Origin: UBA11540 sp003445125
GTDB lineage: Bacteria > Bacillota > Clostridia > Oscillospirales > Ruminococcaceae
DNA length: 9,320 nt
Assembly: GCA_937899435.1 (NCBI GenBank)
Contig: CALBQG010000094.1
Coordinates: forward strand, 1 to 9,320
Direction: 5' to 3'
Part shown: in pieces, positions 1 through 6,323 of the stretch
Position numbering within the stretch: the stretch's first letter is position 1
Layout of the letters: the number at the start of each line of letters is the position of its first letter
Translations under genes and position numbers: made by a program
Notes under the pieces: model-generated
Seen by the model: only the letters and a program-made list of their open reading frames with translations
The model's database searches: none
What the model was told of the DNA's origin: nothing

Positions 1-130
1 CTTCCGACAGAGTTTATGAATAGTACACAGGAAAATGGGCAATTTCGCAAAAAAAGCGCGGAATTTTGCCTCTACCTTCGGTAGAAAATACAAAACGTCT
101 GTGACACGAAAATGCACATACGGTCGATTG

Positions 131-159
131 TTGACACAAAACAGCTTCGGTGATATAAT
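131..159 (+). promoter_or_regulatory. SigA promoter of the lrgA-lrgB-HAD operon
   Basis: The -35 hexamer TTGACA lies at 131-136 and the -10 hexamer TATAAT at 154-159. Both match the consensus and are separated by exactly 17 bases. The bases TGA just before the -10 (151-153) also give an extended -10 TGn element. Transcription should start near 166, about 20 bases before the lrgA start codon, leaving a very short leader. This should be a strong housekeeping promoter. No gene lies in 1-130. That stretch holds a mismatched stem-loop (about 37-69) and a small hairpin CTACC/GGTAG (72-84), neither followed by a T-run in the + direction. Confidence 0.88.
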
Positions 160-186
160 AAAAAGATCGATGATGAGGAGAATAGT

Positions 187-561
187 ATGAAATATATCAA
201 ACAATTTGGAATTATTCTGATTATATCCTTTTTGGGCGAGCTTTGCAATTTTCTGATCCCGCTTCCCGTTCCCGCCAGTATTTACGGGCTGCTGCTGATG
301 CTCTTCTGCCTTTGTACCAAGATCATCCGCGTACAGGATGTCAAGGAAACGTCGCATTTTCTGATCGAGATTATGCCGCTGATGTTCATTCCCGCAGCAG
401 TGGGACTGTTGGACAGCTGGGGGATAATCCGCAGAAATCTGGTGGCGTATGCGGTGATTATGGCGGTCACGACCGTGATTGTTATGGCGGTGTCGGGACT
501 GGTGACGCAGGCGGTGCTTCGTTTGGAAAAGAAAAGGAGAAAAGATCATGGAACTGTTTGA
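187..561 (+). CDS. lrgA: LrgA/CidA family membrane protein
   Basis: This is a small integral membrane protein of the CidA/LrgA (holin-like) family, 124 residues, the usual family length. Four hydrophobic segments lie at about 6-24, 28-46, 60-76 and 86-112, with a basic C-terminal tail (EKKRRKD). Family hallmarks are the LPVPASIYGLLLML stretch (26-39) and PLMFIPAAVGLL (64-75). The ATG at 187 is preceded by GAGGAG (175-180) at a 6-base spacing. The gene overlaps the downstream lrgB by 14 bases, the normal arrangement for this two-component membrane pair. In staphylococci LrgAB was described as an antiholin-like modulator of murein hydrolases; the related Bacillus YsbA/YsbB (PftAB) pair is reported to move pyruvate. 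The substrate here cannot be read from the sequence. The family call is secure and the physiological role open. Confidence 0.92.
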   Translation: MKYIKQFGIILIISFLGELCNFLIPLPVPASIYGLLLMLFCLCTKIIRVQDVKETSHFLIEIMPLMFIPAAVGLLDSWGIIRRNLVAYAVIMAVTTVIVMAVSGLVTQAVLRLEKKRRKDHGTV

Positions 562-1237
562 ACATTCGGCGTATTTCGGTGTCGCAGTCAGCCTGCTGTC
601 CTACGGACTGGGTACGGTGCTGAAAAAGAAATTCAAATGGGCAATTTTCAATCCGCTGCTGATTGCCATTGCGGTTACAATCGTGTTTCTGGCGGTCACG
701 CGAATCGATTATTCGATCTACTATGAGAGCGCAAAGTATCTGAGCTGGCTGCTCACTCCCGCGACGGTCTGCCTTGCGGTTCCGCTGTACGAAAAGCTGG
801 ATCTGCTGAAAAAGAACTGGAAAGCGGTCATGGCGGGAATCGTTTCCGGCGTGCTGACAACGCTTCTGAGCGTATTGGGGCTGAGCGTGCTGTTTGCGCT
901 GTCGCATGAAGAATATGTCACCTTTTTGCCGAAATCCATCACCACGGCAATCGGCATGGGCGTTTCGGAAGAACTGGGCGGACAGGTGACGCTGACGGTG
1001 GCAGTGATTATTCTGACGGGAATCCTCGGAAATATGGCGGCACCGGCAATCTGCCGTCTGTTTCGCATCACCGAGCCGATTGCCAAAGGGGTGGCGATCG
1101 GAACCTCGGCGCACGCGATGGGAACAGCGAAAGCCATGGAAATGGGCGAAGTGGAAGGTGCGATGAGCGGACTGTCCATTGCCGTGTCCGGATTGTTGAC
1201 GGTCATCGGCGCTTCGGTGTTTGCACAATTGATGTAA
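548..1237 (+). CDS. lrgB: LrgB/CidB family membrane protein
   Basis: This is the larger partner of the LrgAB membrane pair, 229 residues, the normal length for LrgB. It is strongly hydrophobic with about six to eight membrane segments. The two diagnostic family blocks are intact: the LPKSITTAIGMGVSEELGG region (127-145) and the GTSAHAMGTAKA...EGAMSGL region (185-209), the most conserved parts of the LrgB/PLGG1 superfamily. The ATG at 548 has AAGGAG at 534-539 inside the end of lrgA, and the 14-base overlap implies translational coupling. LrgB proteins are thought to form the transport body with LrgA. Bacterial homologues are linked to pyruvate uptake or cell-death control, and the plant LrgAB fusion PLGG1 is a plastid glycolate/glycerate transporter. 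A HAD phosphatase follows after only 11 bases. Substrate is unknown. Confidence 0.93.
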   Translation: MELFEHSAYFGVAVSLLSYGLGTVLKKKFKWAIFNPLLIAIAVTIVFLAVTRIDYSIYYESAKYLSWLLTPATVCLAVPLYEKLDLLKKNWKAVMAGIVSGVLTTLLSVLGLSVLFALSHEEYVTFLPKSITTAIGMGVSEELGGQVTLTVAVIILTGILGNMAAPAICRLFRITEPIAKGVAIGTSAHAMGTAKAMEMGEVEGAMSGLSIAVSGLLTVIGASVFAQLM

Positions 1238-1248
1238 GGAGACGAAAA

Positions 1249-1905
1249 ATGAAGGTACAACTGGTCATTTTTGACATGGACGGCACGATTCTGGAAACAC
1301 TGGAGGATTTGAAAAACAGCCTGAATTTTTCACTGAAGAAAAACGGCTTTGCGCCGCGCACGTTAGACGAAGTGCGCCGATTTGTCGGAAACGGCATCCG
1401 CAAATTGGTGGAACGCGGCGTTCCCGCCACGGCAACTGCCGAACAGATTGACGAAGTGTTTGCGTGCTTCAACGAGTATTACGCCGTGCATTGTGCAGAT
1501 CATACGCACGCGTATCCGGGCATTGAGGATTTGCTGAAACGTCTTCGTGCCGAAGGAGTGCGCACGGCGGTGGTGTCCAATAAATCGGATTATGCGGTGC
1601 AGTCGCTCAGCAAACAGTATTTCGACGGCTTGCTTGACTGCGCGGTGGGTGCGCGCGACGGCGTGCGCAAAAAACCGTCTCCCGATTCGGTCAACGAGGT
1701 GCTGAAGGAACTTTCCGTCCCGCGCGAGGCGGCGGTGTATGTCGGCGACAGCGACGTGGATATTGCCACGGCGAAAAACGCGGGAATGCCGTGCATTTCG
1801 GTGGATTGGGGATTCCGCGACCGCGAATTTCTGTGGGAAAACGGGGCGACGCAGATCGTTTCGGACGCAGAGGCGCTGTATCGCGCTTTGTCGGAAAAAG
1901 CATAA
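1249..1905 (+). CDS. HAD-family phosphatase, phosphoglycolate phosphatase-like
   Basis: This is a cytosolic haloacid-dehalogenase-superfamily phosphatase of 218 residues with a helical cap after motif I, the architecture of Gph/PpaX/PGMB-type enzymes. Motif I is IFDMDGT, with nucleophile Asp9 and acid/base Asp11. Motif II is Ser110 in VVSNKSD. Motif III is the lysine in RKKPSP (about 142). Motif IV is VGDSDVDI (165-172), with metal-binding Asp167 and Asp171. Overall appearance is closest to phosphoglycolate phosphatase (2-phosphoglycolate to glycolate plus phosphate), but pyrophosphatase PpaX or a sugar-phosphate phosphatase cannot be excluded by eye. The ATG at 1249 has AGGAG overlapping the lrgB stop codon. 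The 11-base gap and the absence of a promoter put it in the lrgAB operon, so it is the last gene before the terminator. HAD family is certain; substrate is inferred. Confidence 0.88.
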   Translation: MKVQLVIFDMDGTILETLEDLKNSLNFSLKKNGFAPRTLDEVRRFVGNGIRKLVERGVPATATAEQIDEVFACFNEYYAVHCADHTHAYPGIEDLLKRLRAEGVRTAVVSNKSDYAVQSLSKQYFDGLLDCAVGARDGVRKKPSPDSVNEVLKELSVPREAAVYVGDSDVDIATAKNAGMPCISVDWGFRDREFLWENGATQIVSDAEALYRALSEKA

Positions 1906-1949
1906 AATAACGCCGGCGCTTTTTTGAAAAAAAGCGCCGGCGTTATTTT
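1904..1949. terminator. Bidirectional intrinsic terminator between convergent genes
   Basis: A 22-base arm (1904-1925) pairs with 1928-1949 around a two-base centre. The core is the GC-rich ACGCCGGCGC / GCGCCGGCGT flanked on both sides by A-runs and T-runs, so either transcript ends in a strong hairpin followed by U residues. It begins inside the stop codon of the HAD gene (1903-1905) and ends five bases short of the stop codon of the minus-strand hydrolase (1955-1957). It therefore serves both converging transcripts. Confidence 0.93.
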
Positions 1950-1954
1950 CAAGC

Positions 1955-2787
1955 TTAAAAATCAAGAATCATGCCGTCGTAAGCGGTCAAAAATCCGCTT
2001 GCACGGGCGATCGGTTCAAATTCGTCATATACCACTTCCTTGCCGTTGTGGGTGAAATGATTCAACACAAAAACCGTGTGTTCATCGGCAATGCCTTCGG
2101 ATTTGAAAAGTTCCCGAACGGCTTTGCAGCGGTCGAACGAAAGGTGAAAGGGATAGGGATCGTCGCTGCATCCGAAGGTGCAGTCCAAGGAAATTACGTC
2201 GAGCGGATGCCCGATGGCTTTCAGTGTTTTCATGCTTTCTTCGCTCAGCTCGCCGGTGTCGTTGGCGTAGAACAGAGACTTGCCGTCCTTTTCGATAACA
2301 AACAGAGGCGGGTCAGAATCCGGCGCGTGACTTGCGCGGACGGGAAGAATCCGGTACCCTTCGGCATCAAAGGAAACGCCCGGATGAATTTCGACGGTTT
2401 TCAGATAATCGTCCGAGGTAAGCCCCAGATCCGCAAGCCGTCGGTCGGTGTATGCTTTTCCTCCGGCGGCAAGATAAATTTTCAGCGGGTCGCCCGCTTT
2501 TGCATGGCTGAAGCCGGGAAGGCGCATGAAAAAATCGTCGGGATACAGATGATCGGTATGAGCGTGCGTGATCAGACAGGTTCTCACACATGGGAACGGA
2601 AAAACGAAGAAAGTGTGTATAGGTGTATGCGGGAAAGTCGATCAGAATACGGTCGTCAATCAGTGCCTGACTGCGGGTGCGGATGTTTCGTCCGCCGAGC
2701 CGGAGATGCTTTTTTGCAATTTTCACAGGAACAGAACAACGCGGGAAATCCCTCTGCAGCGGCAGTGCCGAGGTATTGAATTTTCAT
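1955..2787 (-). pseudogene. PhnP-like MBL-fold metallohydrolase, broken by two frameshifts
   Basis: This minus-strand gene encodes a metallo-beta-lactamase-fold hydrolase of the PhnP-like group, but in three frames. Segment 1 starts at ATG 2787 behind AAGGAGG and reads MKIQYLGTAAAEGFP... with CxCxxC (Cys19, 21, 24), the structural zinc motif of PhnP. After the A6 run (2710-2715) homology continues one base on, as ...LGGRNIRTRSQALIDDRILIDFP. Near a T5 run (minus strand; 2600-2604) it shifts again to CLITHAHTDHLYPDDF, the HxHxDH metal site, then FYANDTGE, SLDCTFG and LNHFTHNG to the stop. Dropping one base at each run gives a continuous protein of 276 residues, full family length. The remaining intact open frame, from GTG 2587, keeps the metal site but lacks the N-terminal strands and Cys cluster. 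Everything except the two indels looks conserved, which suggests a recent mutation or sequencing/assembly error. Substrate is unknown; PhnP itself is a cyclic phosphodiesterase, and no phn genes are nearby. Confidence 0.85.
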
Positions 2788-2805
2788 GGAAACGCCTCCT
2801 TGGTT

Positions 2806-2835
2806 AAAATACAACACACGAAAAATATTTGTCAA
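2806..2835 (-). promoter_or_regulatory. Probable promoter of the MBL-fold hydrolase
   Basis: On the minus strand TTGACA (2835-2830) is followed after 18 bases by TATTTT (2811-2806), and then by AAGGAGG and the ATG at 2787. The -35 is perfect and the -10 weak. It is placed back-to-back with the promoter of the ATPase gene. Confidence 0.55.
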
Positions 2836-2843
2836 GATTTTTC

Positions 2844-2872
2844 TTGCCATCTGTGCCGAAATATGGTAAAAT
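2844..2872 (+). promoter_or_regulatory. Probable SigA promoter of the calcium ATPase gene
   Basis: TTGCCA (2844-2849) and TAAAAT (2867-2872) are spaced by 17 bases, and TGG immediately before the -10 provides an extended -10 element. The ATG lies about 20 bases beyond the expected start of transcription. Only eight bases separate this -35 from the divergent -35 at 2830-2835, so one bound protein could affect both genes. Confidence 0.65.
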
Positions 2873-2899
2873 CAAGAAAACTCTGAAAGGGGAATCGAC

Positions 2900-5512
2900 A
2901 TGAAGTTTCATGACTTGACCTGCGACGAAGCGGTCAAAGAATTAGCCACGGATTCTATCAAGGGACTGCCGGAGGAAGAGGTTCGGCGGCGTTTGAAACA
3001 ATACGGAGAAAACAAACTGCGCGCCAAAAAGAAAAAGACGAATTGGCAGCGTTTTCTCGATCAGTTCAAGGATGTCATGATCCTGATTCTGATCGCGGCG
3101 GCGGTGGTGTCTTTTGCGGTTGCCTGCACCGAAGGCGACCCCAAGGGATTTTTTGAACCTTCGCTGATTCTGCTGATTGTGGTGCTGAATGCACTGATGG
3201 GCGTGATGCAGGAAAGCCGTGCGGAAAAGGCGCTGGATGCGCTGAAAAATATGAGCGCTCCGCACGCCCGCGTGCTGCGTGACGGAACGGAAGCCATCGT
3301 GGATGCCGCGACGCTGGTTCCGGGAGACATCATTTTGCTGGAAGCGGGCGACTTTGTTCCCGCCGATGCACGCCTTTTGGAGAGCGCGGGACTTAAAAGC
3401 GAAGAATCGGCATTGACGGGCGAATCGGTGCCGTCGGAAAAGGATGCCAAGGCACAGGTGCCGTCTGAGGCGCCGCTCGGTGATCGGAAAAACATGGTCT
3501 TTTCCGGATGCAGTATCACCTACGGAACCGCCACCGCTGTGGTGACGGCGACCGGAATGGATACCGAAATGGGAAAAATTGCCGGTCTTTTGGATGCGGA
3601 AACCGACACGCAGACGCCGCTTCAGCAGAAACTTGCACAGATGGGAAAATATCTCGGCATTATGGCATTGGCGGCGTGTGCGGTGATTTTTGTAGTCGGC
3701 TTGTCGAGCGGAATCGGAGTCATGGAAATCTTTATGACGTCGGTGTCGCTGGCGGTGTCTGCCATTCCGGAAGGCTTGCCGGTCATTGTGACGATTGTGC
3801 TTTCGGTCGGCGTGCAGCGCATGGTGAAGAAAAATGCGCTGATCCGCCGCCTTCCCGCTGTGGAAACATTGGGGAGCGCGTCCGTGATTTGCTCGGACAA
3901 GACCGGTACCCTGACGCAAAACCGTATGACGGTCGTGAAGGCATATGTGGACGGATGCGCGCAGACGGAGGCAATCGGCGCGGACAATTCCGACGCGGTG
4001 AAAAAACTGCTGTGCTACGGTACCCTTGCCTCGGACGCCTCGGTAGTGTTCCGTGACGGGACGGCACAGCATATCGGCGACCCGACCGAAACGGCGATCG
4101 TGCTGGCGGCATACCATGCGGGATTTCCGAAGGATGAGCTGTTTGAAAAATATCCGCGCCTGTGTGAACTGCCGTTTGATTCCGACAGAAAACGCATGAG
4201 TGTGGTGCATAAAATTGACGGGAAAATCGTGGTTCTCGTCAAAGGCGGCTTCGATACAACCGCACCGTGCTGTACGTCGGGCGACCTGGAGACGGCGCGC
4301 CGCATCACAGAAGAAATGAGTGCCGACGCACTGCGCGTGCTGGCAGTTGCTTATAAAGAGATCGATACCCTTCCTGCGGAACCGACGGTGGAGGAACTGG
4401 AAAGCAACCTGACCTTTCTCGGACTGCTCGGCATGATCGATCCGCCGCGTCCCGAAGCGAAAGCAGCAGTTGCCACCTGCCGCCGCGCGGGGATCAAACC
4501 GGTGATGATTACGGGCGATCACGTGGTCACTGCTTCGGCAATCGCGCGGGAACTGGGAATCCTGCAGGACGGCGATCGGGCAATGACCGGAACGGAGCTT
4601 GACGCCATGACCGACGCGGAGCTGGACGAAGCGGTGGAACATACGGCAGTGTATGCCCGTGTTTCTCCGGAAAATAAGATTCGCATTGTCAAGGCATGGC
4701 AGCGGAAGGGACAAGTGGTTTCCATGACGGGCGACGGCGTGAACGACGCGCCCGCACTGAAAGCCGCCGATATCGGCTGTGCCATGGGGATAACGGGAAC
4801 GGACGTGGCAAAGGGCGCGGCAGATATGACGCTGACCGACGACAATTTTGCCACGATTGTGGATGCGGTGCGCGAAGGGCGCGGTATTTACGCCAATATC
4901 CGCAAGGTGGTCGGTTTCCTTCTGGGAACGAATATCGGCGAGGTCATCACCGTGTTTACGGCGATGCTCCTGTGGCATAAAACCCCGCTTTTGTCCATGC
5001 AGCTTTTGTGGATTAACCTCGTGACAGACAGTTTTCCTGCCATTGCCCTGGGCAGAGAGGCGGTGGAAGCGGATGTCATGGAGCATAAACCGAAGCCGAA
5101 GAGCGAAGGAATTTTCGCACACGGACTGGGACTTCGGATTGTTTTGCAGGGCGTCATGTTCGGCTTATTGTCACTGGCGGCATATGCCATCGGCGCCGCG
5201 GCGGTCGGAGAGTCGGGCGGTCAGACTTTGGCGTTCATGGTGCTGTCGCTGTCGCAAATTGTGCAGGCGTATAATATGCGTTCGGAACATTCGCTCTTCA
5301 AAATCGGCGTTTTCACGAATGCGCATCTCAACCGCGCCGCACTGCTGTCGCTTCTGCTGGTTGCCGCTGTGCTGTTCACACCGGTCGGCGTGGCGTTCGG
5401 ATTGGTCGTTCTTCCGTGGAAACTTTATCTGATCGGTCTGGGACTGATTTTAGTGCCGCTGGTCGTGATGGAAGTCTCCAAAGCGTGCGGCTTGATCCGT
5501 CATCAGCATTGA
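2900..5512 (+). CDS. P2-type (SERCA/PMCA-like) calcium-transporting ATPase
   Basis: This is an 870-residue P-type ATPase of group II that pumps cations, most likely calcium, out of the cytosol at the plasma membrane. The N-terminal cation-ATPase domain (1-50) carries the typical GLPEEEVRRRLKQYGENKL start. M1-M2 lie at about 56-104, and the actuator loop TGES at 173-176. M4 holds the PEGLP metal motif (290-294). DKTGT gives phosphorylated Asp333. The nucleotide domain has KGG (448-450) and TGD (538-540), and the hinge GDGVNDAP is at 611-618. M5-M10 lie between about 668 and 860. By eye, M5 keeps Asn678 and Glu681 and M6 keeps NLVTD (706-710), the calcium-liganding residues of SERCA. The M8 position matching SERCA Glu908 appears to be Gln786. 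Length and motif order are complete. The ATG at 2900 follows AAAGGGG. It is monocistronic by layout. Calcium specificity is inferred; Mn or another divalent ion is possible. Confidence 0.92.
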   Translation: MKFHDLTCDEAVKELATDSIKGLPEEEVRRRLKQYGENKLRAKKKKTNWQRFLDQFKDVMILILIAAAVVSFAVACTEGDPKGFFEPSLILLIVVLNALMGVMQESRAEKALDALKNMSAPHARVLRDGTEAIVDAATLVPGDIILLEAGDFVPADARLLESAGLKSEESALTGESVPSEKDAKAQVPSEAPLGDRKNMVFSGCSITYGTATAVVTATGMDTEMGKIAGLLDAETDTQTPLQQKLAQMGKYLGIMALAACAVIFVVGLSSGIGVMEIFMTSVSLAVSAIPEGLPVIVTIVLSVGVQRMVKKNALIRRLPAVETLGSASVICSDKTGTLTQNRMTVVKAYVDGCAQTEAIGADNSDAVKKLLCYGTLASDASVVFRDGTAQHIGDPTETAIVLAAYHAGFPKDELFEKYPRLCELPFDSDRKRMSVVHKIDGKIVVLVKGGFDTTAPCCTSGDLETARRITEEMSADALRVLAVAYKEIDTLPAEPTVEELESNLTFLGLLGMIDPPRPEAKAAVATCRRAGIKPVMITGDHVVTASAIARELGILQDGDRAMTGTELDAMTDAELDEAVEHTAVYARVSPENKIRIVKAWQRKGQVVSMTGDGVNDAPALKAADIGCAMGITGTDVAKGAADMTLTDDNFATIVDAVREGRGIYANIRKVVGFLLGTNIGEVITVFTAMLLWHKTPLLSMQLLWINLVTDSFPAIALGREAVEADVMEHKPKPKSEGIFAHGLGLRIVLQGVMFGLLSLAAYAIGAAAVGESGGQTLAFMVLSLSQIVQAYNMRSEHSLFKIGVFTNAHLNRAALLSLLLVAAVLFTPVGVAFGLVVLPWKLYLIGLGLILVPLVVMEVSKACGLIRHQH

Positions 5513-5527
5513 TCGGACGGCGGTTTT
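5497..5527 (+). terminator. Possible weak terminator after the ATPase gene
   Basis: CCGTCATCA (5497-5505) can pair with TGAT and GACGG (5510-5513, 5516-5520) with a two-base bulge and a GCAT loop. A short T4 follows at 5524-5527. The stem overlaps the ATPase stop codon. A second AT-rich stem, TTTTCGG AAAA (5524-5534) with TTTTCCCGAAAA (5562-5573), follows, but it has no T-run after it. Neither is a classical strong terminator. Confidence 0.3.
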
Positions 5528-5578
5528 CGGAAAAATGAAAATTTTTCGCGCAAAATCGGCGTTTTCCCGAAAAAAAGT

Positions 5579-5607
5579 TTGACATTTGTAAGAAAATGTG
5601 CTATGAT
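5579..5607 (+). promoter_or_regulatory. SigA promoter of the rplU-prp-rpmA operon
   Basis: The -35 TTGACA is at 5579-5584 and the -10 TATGAT at 5602-5607, with a 17-base spacer. TGC at 5599-5601 provides an extended -10. Transcription should start near 5613, giving an untranslated leader of about 80 bases before rplU. Confidence 0.85.
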
Positions 5608-5612
5608 TTTAG

Positions 5613-5692
5613 TTGCCGCATGTGCAAGGCTCAGAAAGCGGGGGAACTCCGCCTTGCGACAGCGAGTTTTATAAGTAAGGCAGGTGCCGGAA
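5613..5692 (+). ncRNA. Probable ribosomal protein L21 leader RNA
   Basis: The leader between the promoter and rplU folds well by eye. GCAAGGC (5624-5630) pairs perfectly with GCCTTGC (5651-5657). An alternative inner stem GCGG (5638-5641) / CCGC (5649-5652) shares bases with it. TTGCC (5613-5617) can pair with GGCAG (5679-5683), which would close the structure and cover part of the ribosome binding site. A structured leader upstream of rplU is a known feature of Bacillota (the Rfam L21 leader family), thought to mediate feedback by L21. I assign it by position and fold, not by a covariance search. Confidence 0.55.
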
Positions 5693-6004
5693 ATGTACGC
5701 AGTAATCGAAACGGGCGGCAAGCAGTACCGTGTGGAAGAAGGCGATGTCGTTTTCATCGAGAAGCTCGATGTGAAAGCAGACGACACGGTCGATTTCGAC
5801 AAGGTCATGGTTGTCGGTAAAGACGACGGAATCGTTGTCGGAGAGCCGACTGTCGCGGGCGCTAAGGTAAGCGCAAAGGTCCTCAAGAACGGAAAAGGAA
5901 AGAAGATTGTGGTCTTCAAGTACAGATCCAAAAAGGATTCCAAGACCAAAAAGGGACATAGACAGCCCTATACGCAGGTACAGATTCAGTCTATCAACGC
6001 GTAA
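5693..6004 (+). CDS. rplU: 50S ribosomal protein L21
   Basis: This is ribosomal protein bL21, a 23S-rRNA-binding component of the large subunit. It has 103 residues, the normal size. It opens with the diagnostic MYAVIETGGKQYRVEEGD and ends with the family signature KYRSKKDSKTKKGHRQPYTQVQIQSI (about 76-101), whose basic loop contacts 23S rRNA. I chose ATG 5693 over the in-frame GTG at 5684 because the family begins at MYAVI and AGGTG sits about six bases upstream of the ATG. It is the first gene of the rplU-prp-rpmA operon; its stop codon overlaps the start of prp by one base (TAATG). Confidence 0.97.
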   Translation: MYAVIETGGKQYRVEEGDVVFIEKLDVKADDTVDFDKVMVVGKDDGIVVGEPTVAGAKVSAKVLKNGKGKKIVVFKYRSKKDSKTKKGHRQPYTQVQIQSINA

Positions 6005-6318
6005 TGATTCGGGCAGTGTTTGAAAAGCACAGCGGTGCTTATACGGGATTTGAGGTCAAAGGTCACGCCGGATATGACGAATACGGCATGGACATTTGCT
6101 GCGCGGCGGTTTCTTCCGCGGTGCAGACGATTGCCAATGCGATGACCGAGACGTTTCTGATTCCCGCTGATGTGCAGGTGGACGAGAACCGCATCGCGGT
6201 TCGCGTTGCCGAGAAAAGCCCCGAAGCGAGCAGACTCATTGCCGCACTGCATATGCAATTGCAGTTGTTGGCGGAAGATTTCGAGAAAAACATAACGATA
6301 AGAATATCGGAGGTGTAA
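6004..6318 (+). CDS. prp: Ribosomal-processing cysteine protease Prp
   Basis: Prp is a small cysteine protease (formerly YsxB, DUF464) that removes the N-terminal extension of ribosomal protein L27 in Bacillota. The 104-residue protein has the catalytic block GHAGYDEYGMDICCAAVS, with His21 and Cys33 as the predicted dyad. The rest matches the compact family length. The start codon overlaps the rplU stop by one base, so translation is coupled. The gene lies between rplU and rpmA, its standard position. Its presence is explained by the extended N-terminus of the L27 encoded five bases downstream. Both catalytic residues are present, so the enzyme should be active. Confidence 0.94.
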   Translation: MIRAVFEKHSGAYTGFEVKGHAGYDEYGMDICCAAVSSAVQTIANAMTETFLIPADVQVDENRIAVRVAEKSPEASRLIAALHMQLQLLAEDFEKNITIRISEV

Positions 6319-6323
6319 CGGTA

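Noticed and set aside
37..84. Stem-loops upstream of the lrgA promoter as a terminator or riboswitch
   Set aside because: They are mismatched, lack a following T-run on the + strand, and lie upstream of the mapped promoter, so they would not be in the lrgA transcript.
187..1237. lrgAB as phage holin/lysis genes
   Set aside because: LrgA is called holin-like, but the paired LrgB, the housekeeping promoter and the absence of endolysin or other phage genes point to the chromosomal LrgAB transporter-type pair.
2708..2716. Programmed -1 ribosomal frameshift at the A6-G sequence of the hydrolase gene
   Set aside because: The run resembles an A AAA AAG slippery site, but a -1 slip leads to the wrong frame; the continuing homology needs +1. 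The run is also short for transcriptional slippage, and a second independent shift is still required.
2048..2779. A plus-strand open frame of 243 codons opposite the hydrolase
   Set aside because: The minus strand carries the conserved PhnP-like motifs through all three frames. The plus-strand frame looks intact only because the real gene is frameshifted, and its translation has no recognisable domain.
2942..5122. A 726-codon minus-strand open frame inside the ATPase gene
   Set aside because: It is His/Arg/Cys-rich antisense translation of a fully conserved P-type ATPase and has no family motifs.
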